Shown: piece after piece, positions 1 through 10,916 of the stretch
How the letters are laid out: every line of letters starts with the position of its first letter
Position numbering within the stretch: the stretch's first letter is position 1
Origin: Lingula anatina
Lineage: Eukaryota; Brachiopoda; Lingulata; Lingulida; Lingulidae
Assembly (NCBI RefSeq): GCF_001039355.2
Contig: NW_019776081.1
Coordinates: 82,408 to 105,330 of the forward strand
Reading direction: 5' to 3'
DNA length: 22,923 nt
The notes under the pieces: generated by a model
What the model saw: the letters and a program-made list of their open reading frames with translations, nothing else
What the model was told of the DNA's origin: nothing
Databases searched by the model: none
Position numbers and translations under genes: made by a program

Positions 1-879
1 ACAGGTGAGGCGTGTTCGTCCGATTTGAGGAGCGCATGCACGTAAAATCACCACAAAATTACATTATAATGTCCGTGGAATTAACTTTATAAAATATATT
101 TTTTTAAATATTGTGTTAGCAAAGTTTTGGGGGGGATATAAACTTGTATCATGCAGAATTAATCATAAATTATTGGTCTTAAAAATTTGCTTTTCCACAA
201 TTTCATATAAATATAACCTTTTTGTCGGTACATTTGTGACTGTGTGGAAATAAATCTACGTCACAAAATTAAATTAAGGGATCAATATATTTAAAACATT
301 TTTTTTAAAGAAGCAAGTTTCAACTGTTGCCATTTCAAGTGTGTCTCTCAACTTTCTCATTTTTTTCGTTTAAATTTTAAATTGAAGTATTCATATGATA
401 AGAAGATCGTGAAATTTTAATCAATTTTCTGCAGCAATAACCAGAACCCTTCAAAAATGTACCCATATTAAAATTGAGAGAATGATATCCGGGAGGACGT
501 ATTCATTTATTCCAAGAGATATAAAAAAACTATCTAACTACAGAAAAAATTACAGAATAGCTTTTCAAAAAGCAAAATCGTAAATTCACACATATTGTAT
601 TTATAAATGTGGGCTGTTGGAAAATCTTGAACGTGTATTCTTAAAATGCTCAAACTCAATCATTTACAAAATACTAGGAATATTTACAAACTTTAAAAAA
701 AAAAACTTTTGGTTTTAGATATCTTCTGTTACTGCAGAAATCAACAATCCCAAACACAATATTTACAGATCAGTTTTAGCGGATAAAATTCGAAAGTGCT
801 CAAACAGTTATCATACCTTTATTATTACCACTATTTTTATCGACATCATTTCATATCAAAGTTAAAGAAACAAGCAATG

Positions 880-1010
880 ACAAACTTATGTATCCAGCTT
901 TTATTAAAATACAATAGTTGCATGAATTTGCGTTTGGCTCCAGAAAGTGAATGAAAAACTTGGTTGCTAGCAGGCGGGTGTTGTGCAGTACTCAGTATCT
1001 CAGCGGACTT
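880..1010 (-). other. Terminal-exon-like module inside the large repeat
   Basis: On the minus strand a pyrimidine-rich tract ending in TTTCTCATTTCAG (acceptor AG at 1012-1011) precedes an open frame that begins KSAEILSTAQHPPASNQ and includes HSLSGAKRKFMQLL. An AATAAA lies at 905-900. The same acceptor and frame occur in copy 2 at about 15949-16065, but there the hexamer reads TATAAA. No matching upstream exon was found, and the module is part of a repeat, so it may be a captured or decayed exon, or chance. Confidence 0.3.
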
Positions 1011-2039
1011 CTGAAATGAGAAAGTAGTGTAATGCAATATTTGACTAAACGGGCAGACTCGGAAAATACAACTAATGCGTTTTACATCAAAATGAAGAGG
1101 GCGCTTGAAATGATGTGGGTGTTTACTGACTTGTCCGATGTTCAGGCTCAGATAGCACCCCTCAAAAAAACAATCTACATCGTGGTGACCTTACGCCAAA
1201 ATTAAGATCTGATGTTATTGATAAAGATATTTCAGATATCTTGCTTTGAAAACAATTCCTTGATGCGTGGAGGTTATAACTAGAGGCGTTAATTTATTTT
1301 ACCTACTATTCAATGTTGTAATATCTAAAATTGCTATGCAACACCCGTTTGTGCGCCATATTTTGACCATAAAATTGATGTACACGTTGATAGGGCACAC
1401 TTGTCTTTGGACCAAAAGCTCAGGGCCCCGTAACTCGAAAGCATCGCATAAAAGAAACGACAGGCAAAATATAACAAAGAATCGCAACATAAATACTTGT
1501 CATAATTTTTCTTGCATTCTTTTATGCTTTTATATATACTAACTATGGTAACTGAAGAAAAAGTGATACTTACGAAAAATACATATGTGTCTTCGCCTCA
1601 TAAAAGCTCGGCCTTGCAACTGTACCACACATGCTGAACATTGCGTCTTCACCCTGATGTGTCCTACTGCCTAGTGAGCATTGGGGAAGACAGCTCGCAC
1701 TGCGATGAGCAACTTATTGTTATGCAATTGCAAATTACAGACAGGCATGGCCCATTTTAGGTGAGGGACTGTGGCTAAAACTGTTCACGAATGTTCAGGG
1801 TCAAAAACACGTACATAAAGATTTGACTGTGGCCCACTTGTTAAAATACACCACTTTATTCCACAAATATTGCGCATGCGTCGTCCATCATGTAGTTTAA
1901 CATTTCTTTGATACATTACATAACTCAACACCAGGGAAAGAGGGTGAATGTTGATATTTTTTATCGATCAGTAGGCGTACCTATAATCCTGTTGTTGATA
2001 TAATGGAATGGATAAATCCTAGTCCCGTTCGGATCCAAG

Positions 2040-2240
2040 TGCCAATATCAAATAAATAAATAAATAAATAAGAACCGAGAAACCCATGTCCCAACATGTT
2101 ATGGGCCAAACGATACGATTGTTTTATAGCAATAATGAATCTAATCGGTAGAAATAGTCTTGGGCAAAACAAGACGGCCCACTGTTGTGATAACGTTGCC
2201 TGGCGGCAGATTTTATTTATTTATTTATTTATTTATTTTT
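2040..2240. repeat. AAAT / TTTA simple repeats
   Basis: An (AAAT)n run lies near 2050-2071 and a (TTTA)n run near 2210-2238, so the two face each other as an inverted pair and could fold back. The same pair sits in copy 2 at about 17173-17192 and 17333-17355. Confidence 0.8.
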
Positions 2241-2840
2241 GCAAATATTGTTGAAATACTTATTTGTTGTTTAGTGTCTGCATATTTGGGGACAAAATCT
2301 CAGTAGTTCGGGAATGTTATCATAGCGTTTTTTATGCATGCGTTAGATTAAGTTGGGGGTCAGTTTTCATCGGCAACAGACAACAATCAATAGTGTATGG
2401 TTTTTATCAACATTATTAATATCCAAAGGATCGAGGCTGGGAAGATCCGGGATTTCACGTTTATTTTTATCTTATTCTTATTTGGAGGAAATTAAAACTG
2501 GAGGATACTCCGAATATTTGGGGGTATAATATGTACCATCTGGAAATTCGGCCGCTGTTTGGGAGTGGTGACCGAATAGAATTAAAAGGGGAGAGGGTTG
2601 ATACCGCAACATACATTTTTGAGCATCAAAGATTACAACACGTATCAATGATCTTCCGGCAGACGTTACTATCATCGTTGTATACTGTATAGAAAGTCAC
2701 CGATAGAATAAAACAATGTCATAGTTAGAATACATGTACAACAATTGGACTTTCGTTACTCACTCGACAACCATATCACCAGGAAGAAGAAAAAACACGT
2801 TAATAGATAATATGAATAGCTTTTACCATACTGACAATTT

Positions 2841-2968
2841 GTGTGTGTGTGTGGGGGGGGGGGGTCNGACTGTCACAAAATATCTCTGGATCCAGTCCCG
2901 ACATACGAAAACCCTTCGTCGCCCAACCCGACTCTTTCTCTCTCTCTCTCTCCCTCTCCCTCTGTCTG

Positions 2969-3019
<51 letters not shown>
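2841..3019. repeat. Compound microsatellite: (GT)n-G run, N, (TC)n, (AC)n
   Basis: A GT run leads into a G homopolymer and a single N at 2867. Further on come a TC-rich run (about 2935-2983) and an AC run (about 2984-3018). The open frames here (for example at 2734-3029) are low-complexity artefacts. The equivalent tract in copy 2 lies at 17640-17848. Confidence 0.9.
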
Positions 3020-3022
<3 letters not shown>

Positions 3023-3504
3023 TAAATAAACAAGTAAATGAATAAGAAAACAAAAAATATAATTCTGTTTCTTTTCTTTCGAAATTTTTTTCTTCAGTGT
3101 TTAGAAAAGAAACACTTAGGTTTTTTAAATTTCTGTTTTAAAGTTTGCTTTGGCTACATAAAATTAAAAATAACACCAAAACATTTTTAGATTTATTAGA
3201 TTTATTAATGCTACGAAGAGTCTGTCATTTTTAAATTAATAAGACTATTCATAGTAAATATGTTATTCTGGCACGATCGATTTCGTTTAGCTCATCCCCT
3301 GAGATGTACACAATCTGATTGAGTTTCATTACGTCTGTACGATAAGGGTACGAACATGGATCCCCATTCCAGGAAGGTGACCCGGGTTTACTACAATCAC
3401 AATCTTTATTCCAAATGAATGCAGTATTTATTATTAGCACAAAAAGTTAAAGCATGCCGACGTTCATTACTCACGCTTTAAAAATTCTAACATTAGGGAT
3501 GAGG

Positions 3505-4322
3505 CAATGAAAGCAGATGATATGGACTCGTAACTGATAACAGCGAGAGCGCATGTAGAAAGATCATTGAATCTGTTGTTGAGCGGTGCAAGGGTAATGA
3601 TCTTATTTGGAACATAAGTAAAATCAAAGAAATGATAGTATATTTCAGACGGTATCAAAATGTAAAAACATCCTTACATATAGAGCATACTGTAGTTACG
3701 ATAGCAGAGCAGTTCAAACTCCTAGAATTTTATGAATAGTAAACTTACTTGGAATGACAACATCGAGAGGAGCGCAAGAAACCAAGACAAAGACTGTACT
3801 TTTTAAGATCATTGGGAACTTTTACAGATAGTGAGACCCTTTTAATTAACTTTTATACATGTATCTTTGAGAGTATTTTAACGTTTGAAGCATCTGGTGC
3901 TTCACTTTCAGGTTTACAGTGGAGTAACGAAAAAAAATCACAATGTTATTAACGCCGCCAGTAAAATAATTGAGCTAAATTTCCCCCAACCGGATGGTAT
4001 CCGGAAAGACAGAATGGAGAAAACAACAAGACGCATTATGGGGATCCCACCCAGTCAGCAAATTCTCTTTTTTAATTCTTACCAAGCAATACCAGACTGC
4101 TGACTTTTAAGGGGAGAAAACGGTTTTAAGCAGTTTTTTGTCTCTGTATTATCTAATATTAATTCCACTTTTACGCCTACTTCATAAATATTTTAATGTC
4201 CAGTTCTTTTTTCAGTTTTATCTCTCCAATGAAAACAATTTCCAATATTTATTTTGTAATATTTTATTGGATGAATAAATTCTTATCACACTTGTTTGAA
4301 AAAAAAAAAAAAAAAAAAAAAA
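3505..4322 (+). mobile_element. 5'-truncated, decayed non-LTR retrotransposon (LINE) 3' end, copy 1
   Basis: Reading across frameshifts, the plus strand encodes the C-terminal half of a LINE reverse transcriptase. At 3511-3522 the codons give ADD, the remains of the YADD catalytic motif C, then the frame shifts. A stretch like IESVVERCKGNDL (palm/thumb) follows. At about 3945-4060 comes NAASKIIELNFPQ with RKDRMEKTTRRIM, the conserved C-terminal block of CR1/L2/Rex-like LINE proteins, then a GRRYR-like tail region. The element ends in a poly-A run at about 4299-4322. Several stops and indels show it is dead. A base lost near 3722 breaks the FKLLGIH segment that copy 2 keeps. Family placement is from motif recognition only. 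Confidence 0.85.
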
Positions 4323-5323
4323 CAGCAACAAGTAAGGTAAACACAAAACACCCTACACTGGACTTTTTAGAAATGACCTAACAAAAATCTTTTACACTAA
4401 TAACTAAATGCATCAGACTTTACTTAAATTTGATTGATGTAAAGAACACTACATTTTAAATAAAATTTAGCTTTGAGAGTCAATCAGAAAGATAGTGGAA
4501 TCATACAGAAAATTCTGCAATCCTGGCCTCAGGTATTTTTTATTTATAAAAAGTAATGTATGAAAACAATCTTAATTCAATGAGAAACATATGAAAGCCA
4601 TTTGAATCATCAAGGGTTCAGATAAATAAAATTAAAGAACAAATTCTTTTAACTATCCACACCAACTTAAATCTATGCAATTTATAGAATATTATACTGC
4701 CATACAACGTTCAATTTCTACTTAAATTCCATAATCCTTATTTCCAACAATGTTATATCTTCAGCTTCATAAATAATAAAGAAAATTTATTTCATTAATA
4801 ACCACACCCTTTTAAAACAATGTAATTTATATTATATTAGACTGTCATACAAAGTTTAATCAAAACAAACCAATTCAATGTGTTGTAGACAATAATCCAA
4901 TAACTTAAGCCTGACAAAAACAATAATTTTTTCAAAAAATCATTTTATTGCTCGTGAGCAAACAGAAAAGAAATTTAATCACTTGATTATCTCAGTTAGT
5001 GGATCAAAGTTCAAACAGACAATTCAGCTCCACACATTTTGATATTTAATTTTGAAATAAAAGACTGTAAAAAAAAAAATCAAGTTTTACATCAGTCTCT
5101 TGTGATAACACATGAATCATTCAATGGGATTACCATAAAAGTTGTGGAAAAAATGAAAAAATATTAATGCTAAATACCAATATTGTCTGATATAAAACTG
5201 ACTTGACACCAGAACACCATGGTACTTGAAGTGCTACACTCTTATTACTTTTCTGATCCAAATTACTGCCGAGTTTTCAGTCATTTTGCAAAAAAAAAAA
5301 AAAAAAAAAAAAAAATTATAAGT
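4323..5323. other. AT-rich stretch without recognised genes
   Basis: No convincing coding exon, RNA gene or repeat family was seen on either strand. The only clear structure is a poly-A run at about 5290-5315, directly next to the stop codon of the candidate minus-strand exon at 5324. It may be an old retroposon tail. Confidence 0.6.
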
Positions 5324-5468
5324 TTATCCACTGGTCAAGATTTGCATTTGATGAAGCACACCAGATTTGTCCTTGCTGTCATGCTGATAGGAAGGTGGTC
5401 TCCTAGGCTTCTCTTCTGTTGATGAATCTGGAAAAATGTCACAATATTCCTTCAGAAGATATCCATCG
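5324..5468 (-). CDS. Candidate terminal coding exon of an unrecognised minus-strand gene
   Basis: The minus strand is open for 47 codons to a TAA at 5326-5324. The encoded tail is polar and charged: it starts DGYLLKEYCDIFPDSS, then EEKPRRPPSYQHDSKDK, and ends MQILTSG. The composition is unlike the surrounding AT-rich DNA. The 5' edge is ambiguous. An AG at 5470-5469 gives a phase that fits the candidate exon at 5663-5723 (joining codon AGC). A stronger pyrimidine tract ends in TTTTACAG at 5511-5510 and is open in phase 0, which would extend the exon to 5509. A third strong AG inside the exon (TTTTTCCAG) would give a short alternative ending. No family recognised. Confidence 0.45.
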
Positions 5469-5662
5469 CTTAAATTGATCAATGTTTTTAAAATAAAGAT
5501 ATCATTACACTGTAAAAGAATATATTAAATACCCAGCTGCAGGAATCATTTCAATAAGAAAACAAGGCATATTTTGTCCAATGCAGATTCTGATATATGC
5601 CTTAAACTGTTTTGATTTAAATAAATAAATAAATAAATAGATCCCACAGGGCGCAGTTTTAC

Positions 5663-5723
5663 CTTAGCTGTCTCTTCTTGACTACCACTGGCCAATCAGA
5701 GGGAATATCTTCTACATCATCGA
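5663..5723 (-). CDS. Candidate internal exon upstream of the 5324-5468 exon
   Basis: The minus-strand frame reads DDVEDIPSDWPVVVKKRQL and ends at a good donor, AAG|GTAAAA (5662-5657). Its phase matches the 5468 acceptor across a 194-base intron. The weak point is the acceptor. The AG at 5725-5724 used here has a poor tract, while a stronger TTTTCAG lies 18 bases further upstream and would bring an in-frame TAA. The leading two bases also fit the phase of the candidate first exon at 10917-11154, more than 5 kb away. Role unknown. Confidence 0.35.
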
Positions 5724-5781
5724 CTTAAGAAACTTTGCAGCCTGAAAATATATAAATGACTACATTAATATTATTATATTT

Positions 5782-5874
5782 TTACCCCTAGCTGATTTGG
5801 TAGGCGTGACAGACATTTAAGCCTCTTGAGCTGATAGCAATTTAGTGAGAAACCCCTTGGAGATGGATTGATCC
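5782..5874 (+). repeat. Dispersed repeat with an inverted partner at 22441-22534
   Basis: About 93 bases match the reverse complement of 22441-22534 at roughly 78 percent by eye. They share an identical 17-base core, GTAGGCGTGACAGACAT, and end in GATCC-like sequence. No tRNA promoter boxes were recognised, so a SINE is possible but not shown. Confidence 0.75.
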
Positions 5875-6255
5875 TGTTGAATCAAACTAGGTACGGGAAC
5901 CCAGTCTTAAATCTTCATTTCATCACATGAATATTCACTACTGATTAAAACCATGCAGCCACCAGTCAGACTGGTTTTGTCCTGATTATGCTATATTACA
6001 GAAAGACCAGGACACTGATATCTATTCTTCTTATCTAGTAAGTGTGTGTACAAAAGATGAGAGACAGATACATACTGTATTGTATTTATTATTTCTTATC
6101 TTATCAAATATGTCAAGATGACTACTAATTAAAGGTTGGTGACATATATTATGTTCTTGGAGGTCCAAACAGAATATACATAATCTGACTAAAAGAATTC
6201 AGCAATAAATAAGGTTAAATAAATTATTTACAATCATAAAAAAATAAATAATGCT

Positions 6256-7381
6256 CTCCCTTACCCATTTAAATTTGTGCCTCAAATTAAAAAAAATTAA
6301 TAATGCTTATTAAATAAGAATAATAATGACTTAATAATTATAATGTTTATTGAGCACAAAATGGTATGAAGATATATTTGCAGGCTTACTAGACTACAGT
6401 ATTTACATAACATATAAAGATATACATTGACAACACTTGCTATACCCATACTACACATAAAATTATTTCTCAAATATTTAATTAATGTTTAGTTCTGCAT
6501 CTTGCAATTTCAGTTCTACAGATAACAGAGGTTCTGCCAAAGATTGGAAAATTGTTTGTCCCTTTTTGGTTGCCGTCATGGCCTTGTCTAATTTGGTTAT
6601 CTTGGGTCAAAAATTTGAGAAGTTGCTAGTGTACAATATTAGTTATGGGATGTCTACAGTTGGGGGTTCTGAAAATAAGGAATGGCCTAAAATTGATTAG
6701 AAATTTTGGGAATCGGAAAAATGTTGTAGGACTGCAAGATTTATGGGGTTATCATGCAGATATCACAACCTCTTTTTGTATAGTTTTCTTCACATTCAAA
6801 GCTGAGGTTGTAACATGGATGAATTTTATACACCAATATATTGTTTTTTAGTCTTTAAAATTTTGAAATCACAAAATTATTAAATGTTATGTTTATCTGC
6901 AAATATAAGTTTATTGAGCACTAAATGGTAACTTGGAAACATTCATAAATTAACTGCTGGCCTTATAGTAGGTTTCGTATAGCTTCTCATTTTCTCCTTC
7001 ACATTCACTAAGAAAATTTTCATTGAAAGTGATCTATGATTTGTCTGAATTGGGTTTGCCGAAATATTCAGGAATGTTGGTTGCATGGACGAATGGTTGC
7101 TGGTTGCATTAAACAGGATTTGAAATGTTCCAGTTTTTAAAATTTGGTAAGAGATTGAAGAGGAAAAGATTGAAATTGTTGATATTGTTTGTAGCAAATC
7201 TGGCATGTTTGTAATAAAAATGGTAAGTCAGTTTTAATTTCAAAATTTTTCATGCGTGTTTGCATTGTCTTCTATATTTGCTTCAGTGAACTTCAGTAAA
7301 TGATACTGAATTAGAAATACGATTTAAATATTAATAATTTATTTTTAAAATCTGAGGCACAAATGTTGTCAACTAAGGGAG
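6256..7381. mobile_element. Segment bounded by 29-bp terminal inverted repeats (MITE-like)
   Basis: The 29 bases at 6256-6284 (CTCCCTTA, nine variable bases, ATTTGTGCCTCA) match the reverse complement of 7353-7381 in both outer 8 and inner 12 positions, with equal spacing. AT-rich similarity continues a little further inward. The 1.13-kb interior has no transposase I recognise. The open frames at 6485-6700 (+) and 6943-7206 (-) have no family features. No target-site duplication longer than ATG is visible, so mobility is inference. Confidence 0.5.
6345..6930 (+). repeat. 22-bp direct repeats flanking about 540 bp inside the inverted-repeat segment
   Basis: The string GTTTATTGAGCAC, one variable base, AAATGGTA occurs at 6345-6366 and again at 6909-6930, differing at one base. 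The stretch between them could be an insertion with duplicated flanks or an internal tandem remnant. Confidence 0.6.
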
Positions 7382-8505
7382 ATGTATCACAACTGTATTG
7401 TTATGAAAATAAAAGGGTCTGATACATCATTTATCTACACATGAAATGGACAGACAGTGGTCTCTTTCATTATAATTTTATCAACTTAAGTCGTCTTATC
7501 TGTAATTAAAACCATATATCTCTTGCAATAGCCCATTGTTTGAATAGGCTAATTATAACATTTATGTGTATACTCTGAGAAGCTGGTCAAGTTGCTGAAA
7601 GCTCCCAGATCTTACCCAGGTATAAAGACAACTGTGTGGAAGTACCTACTAAGTCTTGCTTTTTTATTCTTGGACAATGTTCCGGTAGATCTGATGCCCA
7701 AATCCCTCTGTGATATAATTACAGTAAATGTAAACCAATTATGCTGATTTTGGAAAGCAACATGCCTCTTTACCAAACAAAGCAACTCAGTAAATTTGAA
7801 GTAGAAAAAAATACAGTTTGGAATTTATGGGCCGAACATCACCAAATGTATAACCAAAAAACAGACACACACGCATAAAAAAGAAAAAAAAAACAGAATA
7901 ATTACCGTAAATGTAAACCAGTCATTATCTTTTATCTGGTTAGGTGTAGCTTGATAGAAACTCATGTTACATGTTAATCAAAGCTTAGTGAAATAATTAC
8001 AGATAATTAGATGCAGTGGGTTGTGAATTTTAATAATATCTTTAAAACATCTGAAATATTGTATAGAAATGACTTCTACCAATCAGATATATCCACTGTA
8101 ACCGACAGTTAACATTGTCCAACAGAATGACTGTATTCAAGACTTTAAGCAGCAAGAGCCTACTTCAACTACATACACATTCCTCAGTACAAGGACTTGG
8201 TGCACTGGTAATATTTACAAGAAGATCATACAAACTCCAACTGTGTATGGTGCTCAATGTTGAATTGTGAACACAAGTATAGAATGAAAAGGACATATCA
8301 AGCCTGGATAAGTATAACACCTCTTCTTAATACATGTAACTGACTAACTAAAAGCAAAGTGTATGACACTGGTGTACTTCAGTAACTACCCAGTATGGCT
8401 GACAGGAGTTATGTACAAAAGAAGGGTGATGAATAGGAAAAGAAATTTATCTGATAGCCTTGGAAATGGGACTCAATGAAATTTTAAACAAGAATCTTTC
8501 AAGAA
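7382..8505. other. AT-rich flank of the zinc-finger gene; short direct repeat
   Basis: No supported gene. A 23-bp direct repeat (ATAATTAC, then A or C, then GTAAATGTAAACCA) lies at 7715-7737 and 7898-7920. A 47-codon plus-strand frame starts at about 8127 (MTVFKTLSSK) and meets a possible donor GTAATA. It could be a 5' exon of the zinc-finger gene, but nothing decides this. Confidence 0.4.
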
Positions 8506-8507
8506 AA

Positions 8508-8574
8508 TAATTACAAGTGTAGATTCTGTGACAAGATTTCATACAAATAAGTTCTTGCACCATTCATTGAAAAA
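8508..8574 (+). pseudogene. Decayed C2H2 zinc finger directly upstream of the intact array
   Basis: The DNA encodes YKCRFCDK, then loses the finger through an in-frame TAA at 8548-8550. Nucleotides after it still match the fingers downstream, including GTTCTTGCAC shared exactly with the second finger. A one-base loss (GG to G) relative to that finger explains the frame break. The array was therefore longer once, and the present ATG at 8575 lies within the remains of this finger. Confidence 0.75.
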
Positions 8575-9393
8575 ATGCGCACTGAGGAGAAACTTTACAA
8601 GTGTAGATACTGTGAGAAAACTTTTACACAACAAAGATCTTGTATGGGCCATGAAAGAATTCACACAGGAGACAAACCTTACAAGTGTAGATTCTGTGAC
8701 AAAACTTTTACACAACAAGGTTCTTGCACAAGCCATGAAAGAATTCACACTGGAGAGAGACCTTACAAATGTAGATTCTGTGACAAAACTTTCGCTCAAA
8801 AAGGGAATTGCATCAGCCATGAAAGAATTCACATCAGAGACAAACCTTACAAGTGTAGATTCTGTGACAAAACTTTCTCTCTCAAAGGGAATTGCACTGA
8901 TCATGAAACCATTCATGGAGAGAAGCATAATCAAAGCAAGCACTGTGGCACAGAGTTTATGACAAAATTGGCCTTCACTAGTCCTAAAAAAATGCACACC
9001 TGTGAGAAACCTTGTAAATGTGGAATAGAATTCAGTCAAGAGCATAATTGCAGAACACACAAAACAATGCATATCCAAAGAAAACACAGTTCAAATACTT
9101 TACGGGAAACTAAAGGCAATGAAAGTGGGTGTAACAATGCTCCAGATTCAGAGGGAGAGACAGCTGAAATAAGGAATGTGGAAAATGAACTGACAAACAG
9201 TAATGCCAAAACCCATCATATATATGAGGAAGAAAGAATAAAATACTATTTTAAAGGTGATGACACTTTTACCACGGAGAATATCACCATCATTTCTGAC
9301 AATGATGTCTATGAAATACTTACTGGTATAAAAAGAACCACGCCAGGTGTCATCACAACAATTATGAAAAATCCTTTCTACAACTCAAAATGA
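8575..9393 (+). CDS. C2H2 zinc-finger protein, 272 residues
   Basis: Four well-formed fingers follow C-x2-C-x12-H-x3-H at a 28-residue period: C10/C13/H26/H30, C38/C41/H54/H58, C66/C69/H82/H86 and C94/C97/H110/H114. Linkers TGDKP and TGERP join the first three. Two further fingers are degenerate: the fifth lacks its first Cys and first His, and the sixth lacks its second Cys. Residues 167-272 form a polar, acidic tail with no finger. C2H2 arrays usually bind DNA in the nucleus, so a sequence-specific regulator is likely. In all good fingers the core Leu of the helix is Cys. The ATG at 8575 is the first after an in-frame TAA at 8548, and no acceptor AG lies between them, so either this is the true start or the gene is a truncated relic. 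No N-terminal KRAB, BTB or ZAD domain is visible. Confidence 0.85.
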   Translation: MRTEEKLYKCRYCEKTFTQQRSCMGHERIHTGDKPYKCRFCDKTFTQQGSCTSHERIHTGERPYKCRFCDKTFAQKGNCISHERIHIRDKPYKCRFCDKTFSLKGNCTDHETIHGEKHNQSKHCGTEFMTKLAFTSPKKMHTCEKPCKCGIEFSQEHNCRTHKTMHIQRKHSSNTLRETKGNESGCNNAPDSEGETAEIRNVENELTNSNAKTHHIYEEERIKYYFKGDDTFTTENITIISDNDVYEILTGIKRTTPGVITTIMKNPFYNSK

Positions 9394-9529
9394 TATGTTC
9401 AGATGACAGAAACAGAAAACTAACAAAAACAGCTATTTAAAGCAATAATAACTCTTCCTTTGAGATTCAAAATTCTGCAAGAAATACATTGTAAACAACC
9501 AATTGTTATTGTAGTAAAGCTAAAATCTG

Positions 9530-10091
9530 TGCTTGTCAATAGGGCTTTCGATGCCTTTCTTCCCAGTCGTTAAGGCATCCGTTGCCAATGACGTTGGGGT
9601 GTCACGCGGATTCTCGCGTTCATTCGAGACCAAAATAACTTCTGGCGCCAAAAGCCTGATGAAATAGCAACTAAGTTGCGAGTTTTTGTACAGTGCATCG
9701 GATAAAGAAAAGCCCAGAATAGCACAGATAGCACACACTGTAGATATAAATGCATTTTGAGCAATAAGACGAATATATCTTATGAATCTTATATTATTGT
9801 TATGGTGTTGTTGTTGTCTGCTTTTCCCGCGGTTTTAAGTAGGTCACCAGAAACTATCGCTCGATATCGCGACTATGCATTGCAATGTCAGAGAGAGCTT
9901 CGTCAGTTAAAATCGCTTAAGAGATTTTAACAAAAAACCAAACGTTTAGGAAAAAAAACCTGGACTAACTTTGAATGCAGGAATGGGGTCGCTGACCATT
10001 GGTAAGTACGGGAAAATTGCCGTTTACTCCAGGAAAATCCAATTTTTGGCCAAAACGAAGTTATTATGACTTTAAACAATCAAGACATTCG
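9530..10091. other. CpG-richer stretch with a possible minus-strand exon
   Basis: CG dinucleotides are clearly denser here than in the flanks. On the minus strand a tract ending TTGCTATTTCATCAG (AG at about 9656-9655) precedes a 44-codon frame to a TAG near 9525. It reads LLAPEVILVSNERENP and later GKKGIESPIDKHRF. Composition is protein-like, but no partner exon is established. The region could equally be a promoter. It stops at the N at 10092. Confidence 0.3.
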
Positions 10092-10146
10092 NGGTCTCCA
10101 CACTTCCATGCACAACTTGTTGGAACCCATCACTAATTGTGCAACT

Positions 10147-10719
<573 letters not shown>

Positions 10720-10916
10720 CAGCGTTTGACACTCGCACTCGCCAGCTCGCCAATGCGCGTTAAAATTAAATCTGGCGAGTGAAAATTATGGTGCAAGTCG
10801 CCATTTTGGCGATTTATGACAACTTACTGTGTTAAGTTTATCGGCAAAATTTAGACTCAATTTAAGTCCGACTCGTATGCCAAAATTTACAGGGAAGTCC
10901 ATGGGATTACCCTTAC

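Larger units (their letters stand above)
1..4322. repeat. Large dispersed repeat, copy 1 (about 4.3 kb)
   Basis: From base 1 this segment aligns by eye almost continuously with 15091-19823, with roughly 5 percent substitutions and small indels. It starts inside the last unit of a 34-bp minisatellite, so it probably extends left of the window. It contains AAAT/TTTA simple repeats, a compound (TC)n(AC)n microsatellite, and ends in a LINE fragment with a poly-A tail. The last ~90 bases (about 4235-4322) have no partner because copy 2 is cut by an N. Whether this is one mobile element or a segmental duplication cannot be told from the sequence. Confidence 0.9.

Noticed and set aside
2734-3029. 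Frames rich in HTHTHT, SLSLSL or CVCVC.
   Set aside because: Translations of (TC)n(AC)n microsatellites; the same applies to 17511-17878.
3249-3658. Minus-strand frames at 3249-3440 and 3467-3658 and their copy 2 counterpart (19055-19246).
   Set aside because: Antisense of, or adjacent to, the decayed LINE reverse transcriptase, which is the meaningful strand.
8528-9087. Long alternative frames over the zinc-finger region (plus 8528-8962, minus 8539-9087).
   Set aside because: They are shadows of the 84-base finger repeat. The zinc-finger frame explains the DNA.
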